Counted from the first letter of the stretch, positions 6,818 through 14,445 are shown. The stretch is 18,450 nucleotides of DNA from CAZUQP01 sp964484285 (GCA_964484285.1 CAZAEO010000033.1:1-18450), one strand, 5' to 3'. A program made the numbers and translations. Notes: generated by a model not told the origin, from the sequence alone.

Positions 6818-7678
6818 TTACATTATTTCGCATAATGATTCTAATTTTGTGTAAAATTTTTGAGGATCTTGTACGGTTTCACTACGCATTGAAATACGTT
6901 CAAATTCATCGAGTGCCAATTGAGTTTTAGCTCCTAACAAGCATTTTTCAAATTCATTCAATCTATCGTAAATATATTTTGGTGTATTCTGCAAAATTTG
7001 AAATGATTGTTTATAAAACCAACGAGCATAACTAATAATGACACCCCATCTATCATCATGAGTGCATTTTTTGCTACTCCCATGCCACAATCCGCCGTTA
7101 AAAATAATGACAGAACCCGCTGGTGCAGTGACAGTCACTTCTTTGGGATAATGTTTACCATTCTCGGGATAAAATTTAAATTGATGACTGAGAGGCACTA
7201 CACGTGTTGCACCATTTTGCTGAGTGAAGTCGTCTAAAAGCCACAAGCACTGTGCTTGCAAGGCAAGATTGCATCCTGGAACGCGAGAATCAATATGTAG
7301 CTGTTGTTCGCTGTTAAAACTAGGTGATCGTCCGGAACTGCCGGTATAAATATAGGGTTCATTATCATTATATGATCCCTTTTGGAGAATCGCCCCGATA
7401 ACTGGCATAGTCACTGAATGATTAATAAGCCGCATAAAATTGATATGTTTATTATGCAAATTAAAAACAATCTTTTCCTGTGCCTTATCATTAAGTCCAT
7501 GGAGTGATTTTTTTTTAGTAGTTGCATAATGTGGGTGAAGATCATCATAAAAACGATTAAGCAGATTTTTAAATTCTTGACAAGTCTTATTGTCTAAGAG
7601 GTCTTCAACAACCACAAATCCTTCTTTCTCAATTTGCTTGAGTAAAGTATTTTGCTCATCATTAAGGGGCAGCTTCAT
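6818..7678 (-). CDS. PhyH-type Fe(II)/2-oxoglutarate dioxygenase, HxD form
   Basis: This 286-residue protein is the second phytanoyl-CoA-dioxygenase-family enzyme of the window. The iron triad is canonical: H128-I-D130 and H199 (GGLWHGSS). R210 is placed to bind 2-oxoglutarate. The ATG at 7678 lies inside the end of pseI with a 17-base overlap, so translation is probably coupled to pseI. It is not a close copy of the PhyH gene at 1087: both the metal motif (HxD against HxE) and the surrounding sequence differ, so two different hydroxylations are likely. Association with pseI suggests oxidation of the nonulosonic acid or its acyl group; this is inference. Confidence 0.87.
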   Translation of the reverse strand: MKLPLNDEQNTLLKQIEKEGFVVVEDLLDNKTCQEFKNLLNRFYDDLHPHYATTKKKSLHGLNDKAQEKIVFNLHNKHINFMRLINHSVTMPVIGAILQKGSYNDNEPYIYTGSSGRSPSFNSEQQLHIDSRVPGCNLALQAQCLWLLDDFTQQNGATRVVPLSHQFKFYPENGKHYPKEVTVTAPAGSVIIFNGGLWHGSSKKCTHDDRWGVIISYARWFYKQSFQILQNTPKYIYDRLNEFEKCLLGAKTQLALDEFERISMRSETVQDPQKFYTKLESLCEIM

Positions 7679-8762
7679 GTAATGAATCCATACTTGTATG
7701 ACTTGGCTTAAAGCAATCCCACTTTACAGGATCAGCATAATTAACAGCGTGTACTAATTTCATTCCTTCAATGACGTCTAAATATTTTGTAGGTAATCCA
7801 AAGCCAGGTCTAACTGATTTGACACATTCGCGAGTGACAACTTCTCCAGGCATCATTTTTTTAGAAAAATATAACGAGCGACGACCGCATTTCGCATCTT
7901 CATGCTGAGTTGCACCGTATGAAATATTGCCTATACTCTCCCAGGCTATTTTTATATTCTTAGCCATTTGTGCAAATTCTTCAGGTTCCATCGAAAAAGC
8001 AGCGTCAACGCCGCCTTCCTCACGAGACAATGTGAGATGTTTCTCAATAACAATTGCGCCAAAAGCAACACTCGCAATTGCCACACCCATGCCTAGAGTG
8101 TGGTCTGATAAACCCACTTGGCAATTAAATATTTCACGTAAATTAGGTAATGTTTTTAAATTAATTTCATTTGGCGGCGCAGGATAAGCCGCGGTGCATT
8201 TTAATAAAACAATATCATTACATCCATATTCTCGCAGTAATTCAATACTCTCACTTAATTCACTAAGGGTCGCATGGCCAGTCGATAAAATAACAGGCTT
8301 CTTGGTTTCTGCAACACGTTTTAGGATAAGATGATCTGTGTTTTCTGAAGAGGCAACTTTATAGCAAGGACAATTAATTGATTCTAAAAAATCAATCGCC
8401 GATTGATCGAATGGAGAGCTGAAACACAGCAATCCTTGCGATTGACAGTATTGGAATAATGGCTCGTGCCACTCCCACGGAGTCTGAGCAATTTTATAGA
8501 TCTCGTGCAGTGTTTTGCCATACCACAAACTTTTTGGGTTATCGATGTAAAAAGGGCCTGTCCGCACATTTAATGTAATGCTATCTGGCGTGAAAGTTTG
8601 TATCTTAATTGCCTCTGCACCTGCTTTTTTTGCTGCATCAATTAATTGAATTGCTCTTTCATAAGATTGGTTATGATTACCGGATAATTCAGCGACAAGC
8701 AAAGGAAGAGATGATTGGCCAACGATAATATTACCTAATTGAATTTCATTTAAATAAGCCAT
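7662..8762 (-). CDS. pseI: PseI: pseudaminic acid synthase (NeuB family)
   Basis: This enzyme condenses phosphoenolpyruvate with 2,4-diacetamido-2,4,6-trideoxy-L-altrose (or a variant of it) to give pseudaminic acid. The 366-residue length fits an N-terminal TIM barrel plus a C-terminal SAF domain (about 300-366). Visible family motifs are AELSGNHN (24-31), KIQTFTPD (43-50), SSPFD (115-119), KVASSE (135-140), GLSDHTLG and EKHLTL with DAAFSMEPEEF. The frame is open to an ATG at 8834, but the start at 8762 is preferred. It matches family starts, and the predicted promoter (8806-8834) would initiate downstream of the earlier ATGs. A legionaminate or sialate synthase is possible by family; the PseB/C/G context favours Pse. 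Confidence 0.92.
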   Translation of the reverse strand: MAYLNEIQLGNIIVGQSSLPLLVAELSGNHNQSYERAIQLIDAAKKAGAEAIKIQTFTPDSITLNVRTGPFYIDNPKSLWYGKTLHEIYKIAQTPWEWHEPLFQYCQSQGLLCFSSPFDQSAIDFLESINCPCYKVASSENTDHLILKRVAETKKPVILSTGHATLSELSESIELLREYGCNDIVLLKCTAAYPAPPNEINLKTLPNLREIFNCQVGLSDHTLGMGVAIASVAFGAIVIEKHLTLSREEGGVDAAFSMEPEEFAQMAKNIKIAWESIGNISYGATQHEDAKCGRRSLYFSKKMMPGEVVTRECVKSVRPGFGLPTKYLDVIEGMKLVHAVNYADPVKWDCFKPSHTSMDSLHEAAP

Positions 8763-8805
8763 TTTAAATATCTTAGCCTCTGCATTCTGCAGGAATAACC
8801 GCGAG

Positions 8806-8834
8806 ATCATAACGCAGATTATTGTGTAAATCAA
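8806..8834 (-). promoter_or_regulatory. sigma70-like promoter for pseI
   Basis: On the minus strand, TTGATT (8829-8834) and TATGAT (8806-8811) are 17 bases apart. Transcription would start near 8799, about 37 bases before the ATG at 8762. The -35 hexamer overlaps the first AATCAAATAG repeat, which would allow regulation by a protein bound there. Confidence 0.6.
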
Positions 8835-8849
8835 ATAGTAATCAAATAG
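8829..8849. promoter_or_regulatory. Two AATCAAATAG direct repeats, 11-bp period
   Basis: AATCAAATAG occurs at 8829-8838 and again at 8840-8849, one base apart, so the copies face the same side of the helix. They sit between the divergent pseI and pseG promoters, over the pseI -35 and upstream of the pseG -35. This is a candidate binding site for a regulator of both operons. No regulator gene is present in the window. Confidence 0.45.
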
Positions 8850-8861
8850 CGATAGTAAGTT

Positions 8862-8890
8862 TTGACTTTTTGAAAAACACGTCCTATTCT
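8862..8890 (+). promoter_or_regulatory. sigma70-like promoter for pseG
   Basis: TTGACT (8862-8867) and TATTCT (8885-8890) are separated by 17 bases. Transcription would begin near 8897, just ahead of the GGAG (8904-8907) that serves the ATG at 8918. Confidence 0.55.
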
Positions 8891-8917
8891 TCTAAGTCCT
8901 CATGGAGTTAGATTTAC

Positions 8918-9919
8918 ATGTTTTATTTTTATTGTGATGCATCAAAAGAAATCGGATTTGGTCATTTGCAACGGTGCATTTTAATAGCACAGTATTTAAA
9001 AACTGCACTAGGTAAATTAATCGCTTTTATTGAAACCAGTGCTACCGTTAAAAATCATCTGAATTTGCGCGAAATTGACACAATTACGACAATCGAGGCA
9101 TTACCTCCTAATCAAACAATCATTTTTGATGTTGCCCATGAAAAAAATCTTTCTTCACCTGAAAAATGTTGTCAGCTAATAAATCATGTTCATCAATTAG
9201 GTCATCGAATCATTTTTATAGATGGCCTTGGCAATCATCGTTTTAATCCTCAATCAAACACTATGCCTAGAGTGGATCTCATTGTAACACCTTACTTGGG
9301 ATCACTAGAACAACCCTTTCTACCTTATAAAAAATGGTTATCAGGTAAAGATTTTATTTTAGTAGATCCAAAATTAAAAGAAATGAACATTCGTTCATCT
9401 GATTCTGTGAGTTCTACTTTAGTGACGATGGGAGGAACAGATAAATTTAATATTACGTTGCAAGTTTTAAATGCTCTACGAACGAATCCACATGTTCATA
9501 TTAATGTCGTGCTTGGATCTTTTTTTTCTTACGAACTCAAATCAAGCATTCAAAAATTAACAGTGAAATTTCCGAATTTTCATTTAATTGACAGTCCCAT
9601 TACACTTTTGCCTTATTATCGTCAAACGGATTTGGTCGTTTGTAGCACAGGAATAACAACTTATGAAGTACTTGCCGCAGGTTTGCCTTCCATACAAATT
9701 TCACCCACGATAACTCATTCGGACAATTTTGCACATTTCGATCAGTGTATGGTTCACTTGGGGTACTATAAAACACTGTCTGATACTGATGTACAAACGG
9801 TTTTTGAAGATTTGCTTACTGATAAAACGCAACGTGCTAAAATAGCAGCTCAAGCAAAACAAATGATAGATGGAGATGGATTAAAACGTGTCGCTCTCGC
9901 TCTTCTTATGGTTGGATAG
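8918..9919 (+). CDS. pseG: PseG: UDP-sugar hydrolase of pseudaminate synthesis
   Basis: This enzyme removes UDP from UDP-2,4-diacetamido-2,4,6-trideoxy-L-altrose, giving the free sugar that PseI condenses. The length is 333 residues, and the fold is GT-B-like. The N-terminal signature is DAS (7-9) followed by IGFGHLQRC (12-20), with H16 in the position of the catalytic His. The C-terminal half has TMGGTDKFN and STGITTYEVLAAGLPSI, the nucleotide-binding loops. GGAG at 8904-8907 fixes the ATG. It heads a rightward operon with the ATP-grasp and methyltransferase genes and is divergent from pseI, its next pathway step. No acetyltransferase domain is fused to it. Confidence 0.9.
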   Translation: MFYFYCDASKEIGFGHLQRCILIAQYLKTALGKLIAFIETSATVKNHLNLREIDTITTIEALPPNQTIIFDVAHEKNLSSPEKCCQLINHVHQLGHRIIFIDGLGNHRFNPQSNTMPRVDLIVTPYLGSLEQPFLPYKKWLSGKDFILVDPKLKEMNIRSSDSVSSTLVTMGGTDKFNITLQVLNALRTNPHVHINVVLGSFFSYELKSSIQKLTVKFPNFHLIDSPITLLPYYRQTDLVVCSTGITTYEVLAAGLPSIQISPTITHSDNFAHFDQCMVHLGYYKTLSDTDVQTVFEDLLTDKTQRAKIAAQAKQMIDGDGLKRVALALLMVG

Positions 9920-9937
9920 CAAATGAGATAACATGAA

Positions 9938-11215
9938 ATGAATGTTGAAGCCTGGTTGAATCAGTTAATTAGATGGAATACTCGTTTTATTACGCCAATT
10001 GTATATAAAACAAAATTTTCTGGTGAGGCAATTGTTTTCCTGGGTGGCGGCACATGGCAGCTAACGGGTATCCTAGCAGCAAAAAAATTAGGATTAGATA
10101 TCGTTTTAATTGATTCATCAGCGACATCAATTGGTGTAAAATTTGCCGATCATGTGTTGATTAGAAATGATTTTGACATTCCTTCTATTCTTCAATATTT
10201 AGCTCAATTAAGTTTAAAAATAATAGGCGTTGTTGCTATTGTAAGTGATATAGGACAACTGCCGGCAGCAAAATTGAGAAATGCACTCGGTTTACCAGGT
10301 ATACAACCAGACATTATTCAAGCGTTCATTGAAAAATCAAAACAAAGAGAGTCATGGGATTCCGCCTTTCTACCCAATCCTAAATGGCGTAGTTTTAATA
10401 ACCTAAATGAAGCGACTGACTATTTACATCATACAAATCATTTTCCATTAATTATAAAGCCTGTTGATAGCGCTGGAAGCCGCGGAATTAGTGTTTTGCA
10501 AAATAGATCCGATATTGATACCGCTCTTAAAAAAGCATTTCAAACATCTCATGCCAAAAAAGTGATTATTGAAGAATATATTCATGGAACAGAGTTTGCT
10601 ATAGAAACGTTTTCGCATAAAAAAAATGTATTTGTTTTAGCGATCTCTCAAAAAAATAAAGTACCAGGAACTGACAATACAGTCGCATCTGAATTATACA
10701 CTCCAACCTACTCTGATTCTGTTTTAAAACAGATGACTACCTTAGTAACAAATGCATTGACCGCTTTGAATTATTCCGATGGTCCTGCCCATACAGAAAT
10801 ATTATTAACACCGAAAAATGAATGTTTTCTAGTTGAAACAGGAGCGCGTGGGGGTGGCTTTATGGTAGCCGATGGTATTGTGCCTCTTGCATCAGGTTTT
10901 GATTTGGCAACAGCAACGGTATTATCTGCCATTGGGATAGACTTTGAATTTCAACCACCTAACATTGTAAGACCGTATTTATTACGCTTTATTCCATCAC
11001 AGCCAGGAACGATTAAATCCTATTCGGGTTTCGATGCGTTCAATGATCATCCGAATGTATTGACTTCCCCAATCGTGGAAATAGGCACTCATTGTTCTAA
11101 TCCCATCTGCGATGCGCACCGTGTTTGTTATCTGTTATCTTATGGCAATACGTATGAAGAAGCAAAATTGCATGCGGATAATGGTGAAAAAATAATTAAA
11201 TTTCAATACGAATGA
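9938..11215 (+). CDS. ATP-grasp ligase
   Basis: This is a 425-residue ATP-grasp protein in three parts. The N-terminal Rossmann-like region has GGGTWQLTG (36-44) and VSDIGQLPAAKLRNALGLPG. The ATP-grasp core has K174, the glycine-rich loop PVDSAGSRG (175-183) and EEYIHG (212-217). The metal/ATP site follows with HTE (285-287), E300 and R304-GGG. Such enzymes join a carboxylate to an amine or thiol through an acyl phosphate. It resembles the PurK/CPSase-like class found in many glycan and peptide-like pathways. Between pseG and a methyltransferase, and with no PseH present, it could acylate the amino sugar with an amino acid. This is inference; the substrate is unknown. The ATG at 9938 has only a weak ribosome-binding site. 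Confidence 0.85.
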   Translation: MNVEAWLNQLIRWNTRFITPIVYKTKFSGEAIVFLGGGTWQLTGILAAKKLGLDIVLIDSSATSIGVKFADHVLIRNDFDIPSILQYLAQLSLKIIGVVAIVSDIGQLPAAKLRNALGLPGIQPDIIQAFIEKSKQRESWDSAFLPNPKWRSFNNLNEATDYLHHTNHFPLIIKPVDSAGSRGISVLQNRSDIDTALKKAFQTSHAKKVIIEEYIHGTEFAIETFSHKKNVFVLAISQKNKVPGTDNTVASELYTPTYSDSVLKQMTTLVTNALTALNYSDGPAHTEILLTPKNECFLVETGARGGGFMVADGIVPLASGFDLATATVLSAIGIDFEFQPPNIVRPYLLRFIPSQPGTIKSYSGFDAFNDHPNVLTSPIVEIGTHCSNPICDAHRVCYLLSYGNTYEEAKLHADNGEKIIKFQYE

Positions 11216-11868
11216 GTGATATGAACAATAATAATACCATCAATAGCTTTAATAAAACAGAAATCATCGATTTTTATGTTAAAAAAATAAATCAGTTTGG
11301 AATTTCTCATGAAACAGTTGGATGGGGATCGCAAGAGAGTCAGCAATTGCGTTTTGAGGTTTTACTGCGTAATTTATCTATAGAAAATAAAATAATATTA
11401 GATATTGGTTGTGGTTTAGGCGATCTGGTTTCATTTATCAAAAAATGCAGGACTGAAAATTTTTCCTATATCGGCCTTGAGCTGGTCCCTGAATTTGTTC
11501 GCCTTGCCAAGGATCGCTATGTTGGAAATAACCAGGTTCAATTTATTGAAGGTGACATGGAACAATTATTTAGTATGAATCAAAGCATAGATATTGTCAC
11601 CTTATCAGGTGCATTAAATATAAGGGTAGATGATAATTGGTCTTTAATGGAAAAAGTGCTAACGCGCGGGTTTGAACTGTGTAAAGAGTGTATCACTGTT
11701 AATTTCCTAACAAGCTATGTCGATTATTCATTAAATAAAAATTACCATTTTCAGCCAGAAAAAATATTTGCTTTTGCTAAGTCATTATCACCACATGTAA
11801 ATTTAATTCATGATTATCCGTTATATGAATTTACTGTGCAAATTTTTAAGAAAATTCACTTAACTTAA
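11212..11868 (+). CDS. Class I SAM-dependent methyltransferase
   Basis: This 218-residue methyltransferase has motif I as LDIGCGLGD (63-71), a motif II acidic residue in GLELVPE, and FIEGDMEQL as the adenine-contacting loop. It starts at the ATGA overlap (11212-11215) with the ATP-grasp gene, so the two are translationally coupled and probably act on the same substrate. ATG 11221 is a possible second start. It is unlike the methylase at 5313. Its 3' end overlaps the convergent aminotransferase by 23 bases. O- or N-methylation of the sugar, or of an attached acyl or aminoacyl group, is suggested by context only. Confidence 0.83.
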   Translation: MSDMNNNNTINSFNKTEIIDFYVKKINQFGISHETVGWGSQESQQLRFEVLLRNLSIENKIILDIGCGLGDLVSFIKKCRTENFSYIGLELVPEFVRLAKDRYVGNNQVQFIEGDMEQLFSMNQSIDIVTLSGALNIRVDDNWSLMEKVLTRGFELCKECITVNFLTSYVDYSLNKNYHFQPEKIFAFAKSLSPHVNLIHDYPLYEFTVQIFKKIHLT

Positions 11869-13075
11869 ATTGTTTCATTTTTAATCTAACATCGGCGGCA
11901 TTAATTTTAGGTCCAGTTAATGTTTCTCGTAATTTTAATAAAGCCTTCTCAATTCTTTCTGTTGATTCTGTGCCGATTGAAATTCGCAGAAATTGACTGG
12001 TTGACTTGCCATATGCTGAACCAGGCACAACTGCTATCCCTTTTTCAAGCAATAAATATAACGCTAAATCATGTATATTTCCTTCATAAGAATCTGTCTT
12101 CACAAAAAAATAAAAAGTGGAACTGCCAGGCAAATAATCCAAGCCTAGTTGGCTCATCTTTGTTGCAATGTGATTTCTTTTCTTAACCACATCTTTCACT
12201 TGAATTAATGTGTGAGATAAAATATCGTCAAAATATTCAGTGACATATTGCTGAAGAATGGTTGGCGCACACGTAATTAAATGTTGATTCAGTTTAATTA
12301 AAGCAGACAAAATGGGTTGATCAGCTATTGCATATCCTATTCGCCATCCTGACATTCCCATATTCTTAGAAAGAGAATTGGTTACAATGACCCCCTTCAG
12401 ATTTGGAACTAATTTTGCAATAGAAGTAAAAGAATTATCTACTACAAAATCGCTATAAGCTTCATCGATCAATAAATAGATATTATGGCTATGGCAGAGA
12501 TGATATAAATTTAATAGCTCATCTTTAGTGTATGTTCTTCCGGCAGGATTATTGGGATTATTGATGATAATCATTCTGGTTTTATCTGTAATAAACTTAT
12601 GGAAATGTTCACAGCCATGAAAAAAAGGAACTGAACGAACTTCTGCACCAACAATATGAGCTTGTTCTTTATAACTTAACCACGCAGGTTCGTGAATCAA
12701 AACTTCATCATTTGGATTAAGTATGGCTTGCATACACATATAAATTATCATTTTAGACCCAGCAGAAATAATAATATTGTCTTCACTGATTGAAGTTTCA
12801 TATTGTTTGCAATAATAATTAGCAATTTTTTCACGTAGGCCTGGCAAACCCTTAGTATCTGAATAATGATATCCACGATCAAAATCTAAACGTTGAAAAT
12901 CAAAATAAGGTATTTTAAAAAATGCTTCTCCTAATGATAGGGTCGTTATATCCTGTTTTTTACGTTTAAGATCATAGACTAATTGATTGAAGTAGACAGA
13001 CAACGCTTCTGGTATTTCATTTATTTTTTGACTGACTTGCAACTCAGTCAGCCTGTCCATGGTTGAATCTATCAT
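11846..13075 (-). CDS. Class I/II PLP-dependent aminotransferase (AspAT-like)
   Basis: This 409-residue fold-type I aminotransferase has NNPNNPAG (172-179), IDEAY (203-207, with D204 and Y207 for PLP), and SLSKNMGMSGWRIGY, with the Schiff-base lysine K237. FLRISIG near the C-terminus holds the carboxylate-binding arginine. This family acts on amino or keto acids, not on nucleotide sugars, unlike PseC. The enzyme stands alone on the minus strand between the methyltransferase and pseA. A role in making an amino or keto acid that is then attached to the sugar is attractive but unproven; a housekeeping role is the alternative. The ATG at 13075 has GGAG 11 bases upstream; ATG 13060 is a second candidate. 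Confidence 0.87.
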   Translation of the reverse strand: MIDSTMDRLTELQVSQKINEIPEALSVYFNQLVYDLKRKKQDITTLSLGEAFFKIPYFDFQRLDFDRGYHYSDTKGLPGLREKIANYYCKQYETSISEDNIIISAGSKMIIYMCMQAILNPNDEVLIHEPAWLSYKEQAHIVGAEVRSVPFFHGCEHFHKFITDKTRMIIINNPNNPAGRTYTKDELLNLYHLCHSHNIYLLIDEAYSDFVVDNSFTSIAKLVPNLKGVIVTNSLSKNMGMSGWRIGYAIADQPILSALIKLNQHLITCAPTILQQYVTEYFDDILSHTLIQVKDVVKKRNHIATKMSQLGLDYLPGSSTFYFFVKTDSYEGNIHDLALYLLLEKGIAVVPGSAYGKSTSQFLRISIGTESTERIEKALLKLRETLTGPKINAADVRLKMKQFKLSEFS

Positions 13076-13178
13076 TTATTCTACGCTCCATATAATGAGT
13101 CACGAGTATAACGCTTCAAACTATCCTTCTGCTTTTTTTCGCTTGAGGAAATGAATTGTAAACAGACCCTAGTTTGAA

Positions 13179-13207
13179 TTGCCTATTATAAAACACTTCC
13201 CTATAAT
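13179..13207 (+). promoter_or_regulatory. sigma70-like promoter for pseA
   Basis: TTGCCT (13179-13184) and a perfect TATAAT (13202-13207) are 17 bases apart. Transcription would start near 13214, some 40 bases before the GTG at 13255. GAGGGA (13243-13248), 6 bases before that GTG, supports the non-ATG start. Confidence 0.6.
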
Positions 13208-13213
13208 TAAGAA
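13185..13213 (-). promoter_or_regulatory. Possible promoter for the aminotransferase gene
   Basis: On the minus strand, TATAAT (13185-13190) is preceded at 17 bases by TTCTTA (13208-13213). The -10 is perfect and the -35 weak. It would give a leader of about 100 bases. It lies inside the opposing pseA promoter, so the two could not be occupied at once. Confidence 0.35.
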
Positions 13214-13254
13214 CGAATTTCTTAAAAAGGCTCTACCTAGAAGAGGGATCCGTA

Positions 13255-14421
13255 GTGAAAGAAAAAAAAATCTACTGGTGCAATAATTGTTTAAATATGT
13301 CCACCAGACCCCGGATTTCTTTTGACGAAAGAGGCTGGTGCAATGCTTGTCAATGGATGGAAGAAAAAAAACATCTTAACTGGTCGCAAAGATTATTAGA
13401 ATTAGAACAGTTGATTACGAAATTTAGAAAAAATGCGGGCTTTGACTGCATTGTGCCCGTCAGTGGCGGAAAAGATGGCTCTTATGTGGCATATACTTTA
13501 AAACATAAATATAAAATGAATCCGCTTGCAATCACCATAAGGCCTGCGCTTGAACTGGAAATTGGCAATAAAAATTTATCTAATTTTATCCAATCTGGCT
13601 TCAATCACTTACATGTTTCAACAAATAAAAAAGTGCTAGATCAATTAAATAAATATGGGTTTATTGAAAAGGGATTCCCCTATTATGGTTGGCTTATTGC
13701 CATCATGACTGCAGTTATCCGTATCGCGATTAATTTTAAAATCCCTCTTATTTTTTATGGTGAAGATGGGGAAGTTGAATATGGAGGGTCAACAGAAAGC
13801 AAACACAAAGCGCTTTATGATATTGATTACATGAAACGAATTTATTTAGAAGGCGGTCATGATAAGGTGCTGAATAGAGTTCTACAATGTGATGATATCA
13901 GCGAATCCGATTTATACTTTTTTAAATTTCCAGATGAAAAAGAAATAACTGAAACTCATTTAACATTTACCCATTGGTCTTACTTTGAACCTTGGGATTC
14001 TTACAGAAATTATATTGTTGCAAAAGAACAGTGCGGGCTGATTGAAAAAGAAGAAGGGGGCATTGATACTTTTACTAATTTTGCACAAAACGATCAAGGA
14101 CTTTATATCTTACACACTTATCTTATGTACTTGAAATTTGGTTTTGGCAGGGCCACTCAGGATGCTGGTATTGAAATTAGAAGAGGTGCGATGACCCGAG
14201 ATCAAGCCATTAATTTAGTCAATTTATATGATAATGCTTATCCTCATGAATTAATCAGTACTTTTTTACAATATTATCAAATAACGAAAAATGAATTTGA
14301 TCAAGTACTAGATCAATTTGTAAATAAGTCTCTTTTTAAAAAAATAAATGGCGTCTGGCAGCCTAAATTTGAAGTTGGAAAAGAATTTGTAATAGAAGAA
14401 GATTGCGCGCAATTCGCTTGA
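13255..14421 (+). CDS. pseA: PseA/WbpG-type N-acetyl-sugar amidotransferase
   Basis: This 388-residue protein is of the TIGR03573 type, which converts an acetamido group on a sugar to acetamidino. N-terminal C9/C12 and C29/C32 pairs (CNNC, CNAC) look like a zinc site. The ATP-pyrophosphatase P-loop SGGKDGS is at 70-76. FYGEDGEVEYGG is a conserved internal motif. It starts at GTG with GAGGGA 6 bases upstream and has its own promoter. In Campylobacter, PseA is needed for Pse5Ac7Am, while Pseudomonas WbpG works with HisH/HisF-like partners, which are absent here. It is monocistronic, between two leftward genes. Action on legionaminic rather than pseudaminic acid is possible. Confidence 0.88.
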   Translation: MKEKKIYWCNNCLNMSTRPRISFDERGWCNACQWMEEKKHLNWSQRLLELEQLITKFRKNAGFDCIVPVSGGKDGSYVAYTLKHKYKMNPLAITIRPALELEIGNKNLSNFIQSGFNHLHVSTNKKVLDQLNKYGFIEKGFPYYGWLIAIMTAVIRIAINFKIPLIFYGEDGEVEYGGSTESKHKALYDIDYMKRIYLEGGHDKVLNRVLQCDDISESDLYFFKFPDEKEITETHLTFTHWSYFEPWDSYRNYIVAKEQCGLIEKEEGGIDTFTNFAQNDQGLYILHTYLMYLKFGFGRATQDAGIEIRRGAMTRDQAINLVNLYDNAYPHELISTFLQYYQITKNEFDQVLDQFVNKSLFKKINGVWQPKFEVGKEFVIEEDCAQFA

Positions 14422-14436
14422 GGCAAGAGATATTGA

Positions 14437-14445
14437 ACAGGCTCT
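14437..14445 (+). repeat. Intergenic 9-mer ACAGGCTCT, copy 3
   Basis: This is the third exact copy. It lies in the 22-base gap between the convergent stops of pseA and the 2-epimerase gene and runs 2 bases into the latter's stop codon. A one-mismatch copy (AAAGGCTCT) is at 13226-13234 in the pseA leader. Confidence 0.3.

Noticed and set aside
8763..8834. N-terminal extension of PseI from the ATG at 8834 (or 8810)
   Set aside because: The extension does not match the family, has no ribosome-binding site, and lies upstream of or inside the predicted promoter; the ATG at 8762 gives a normal synthase start.
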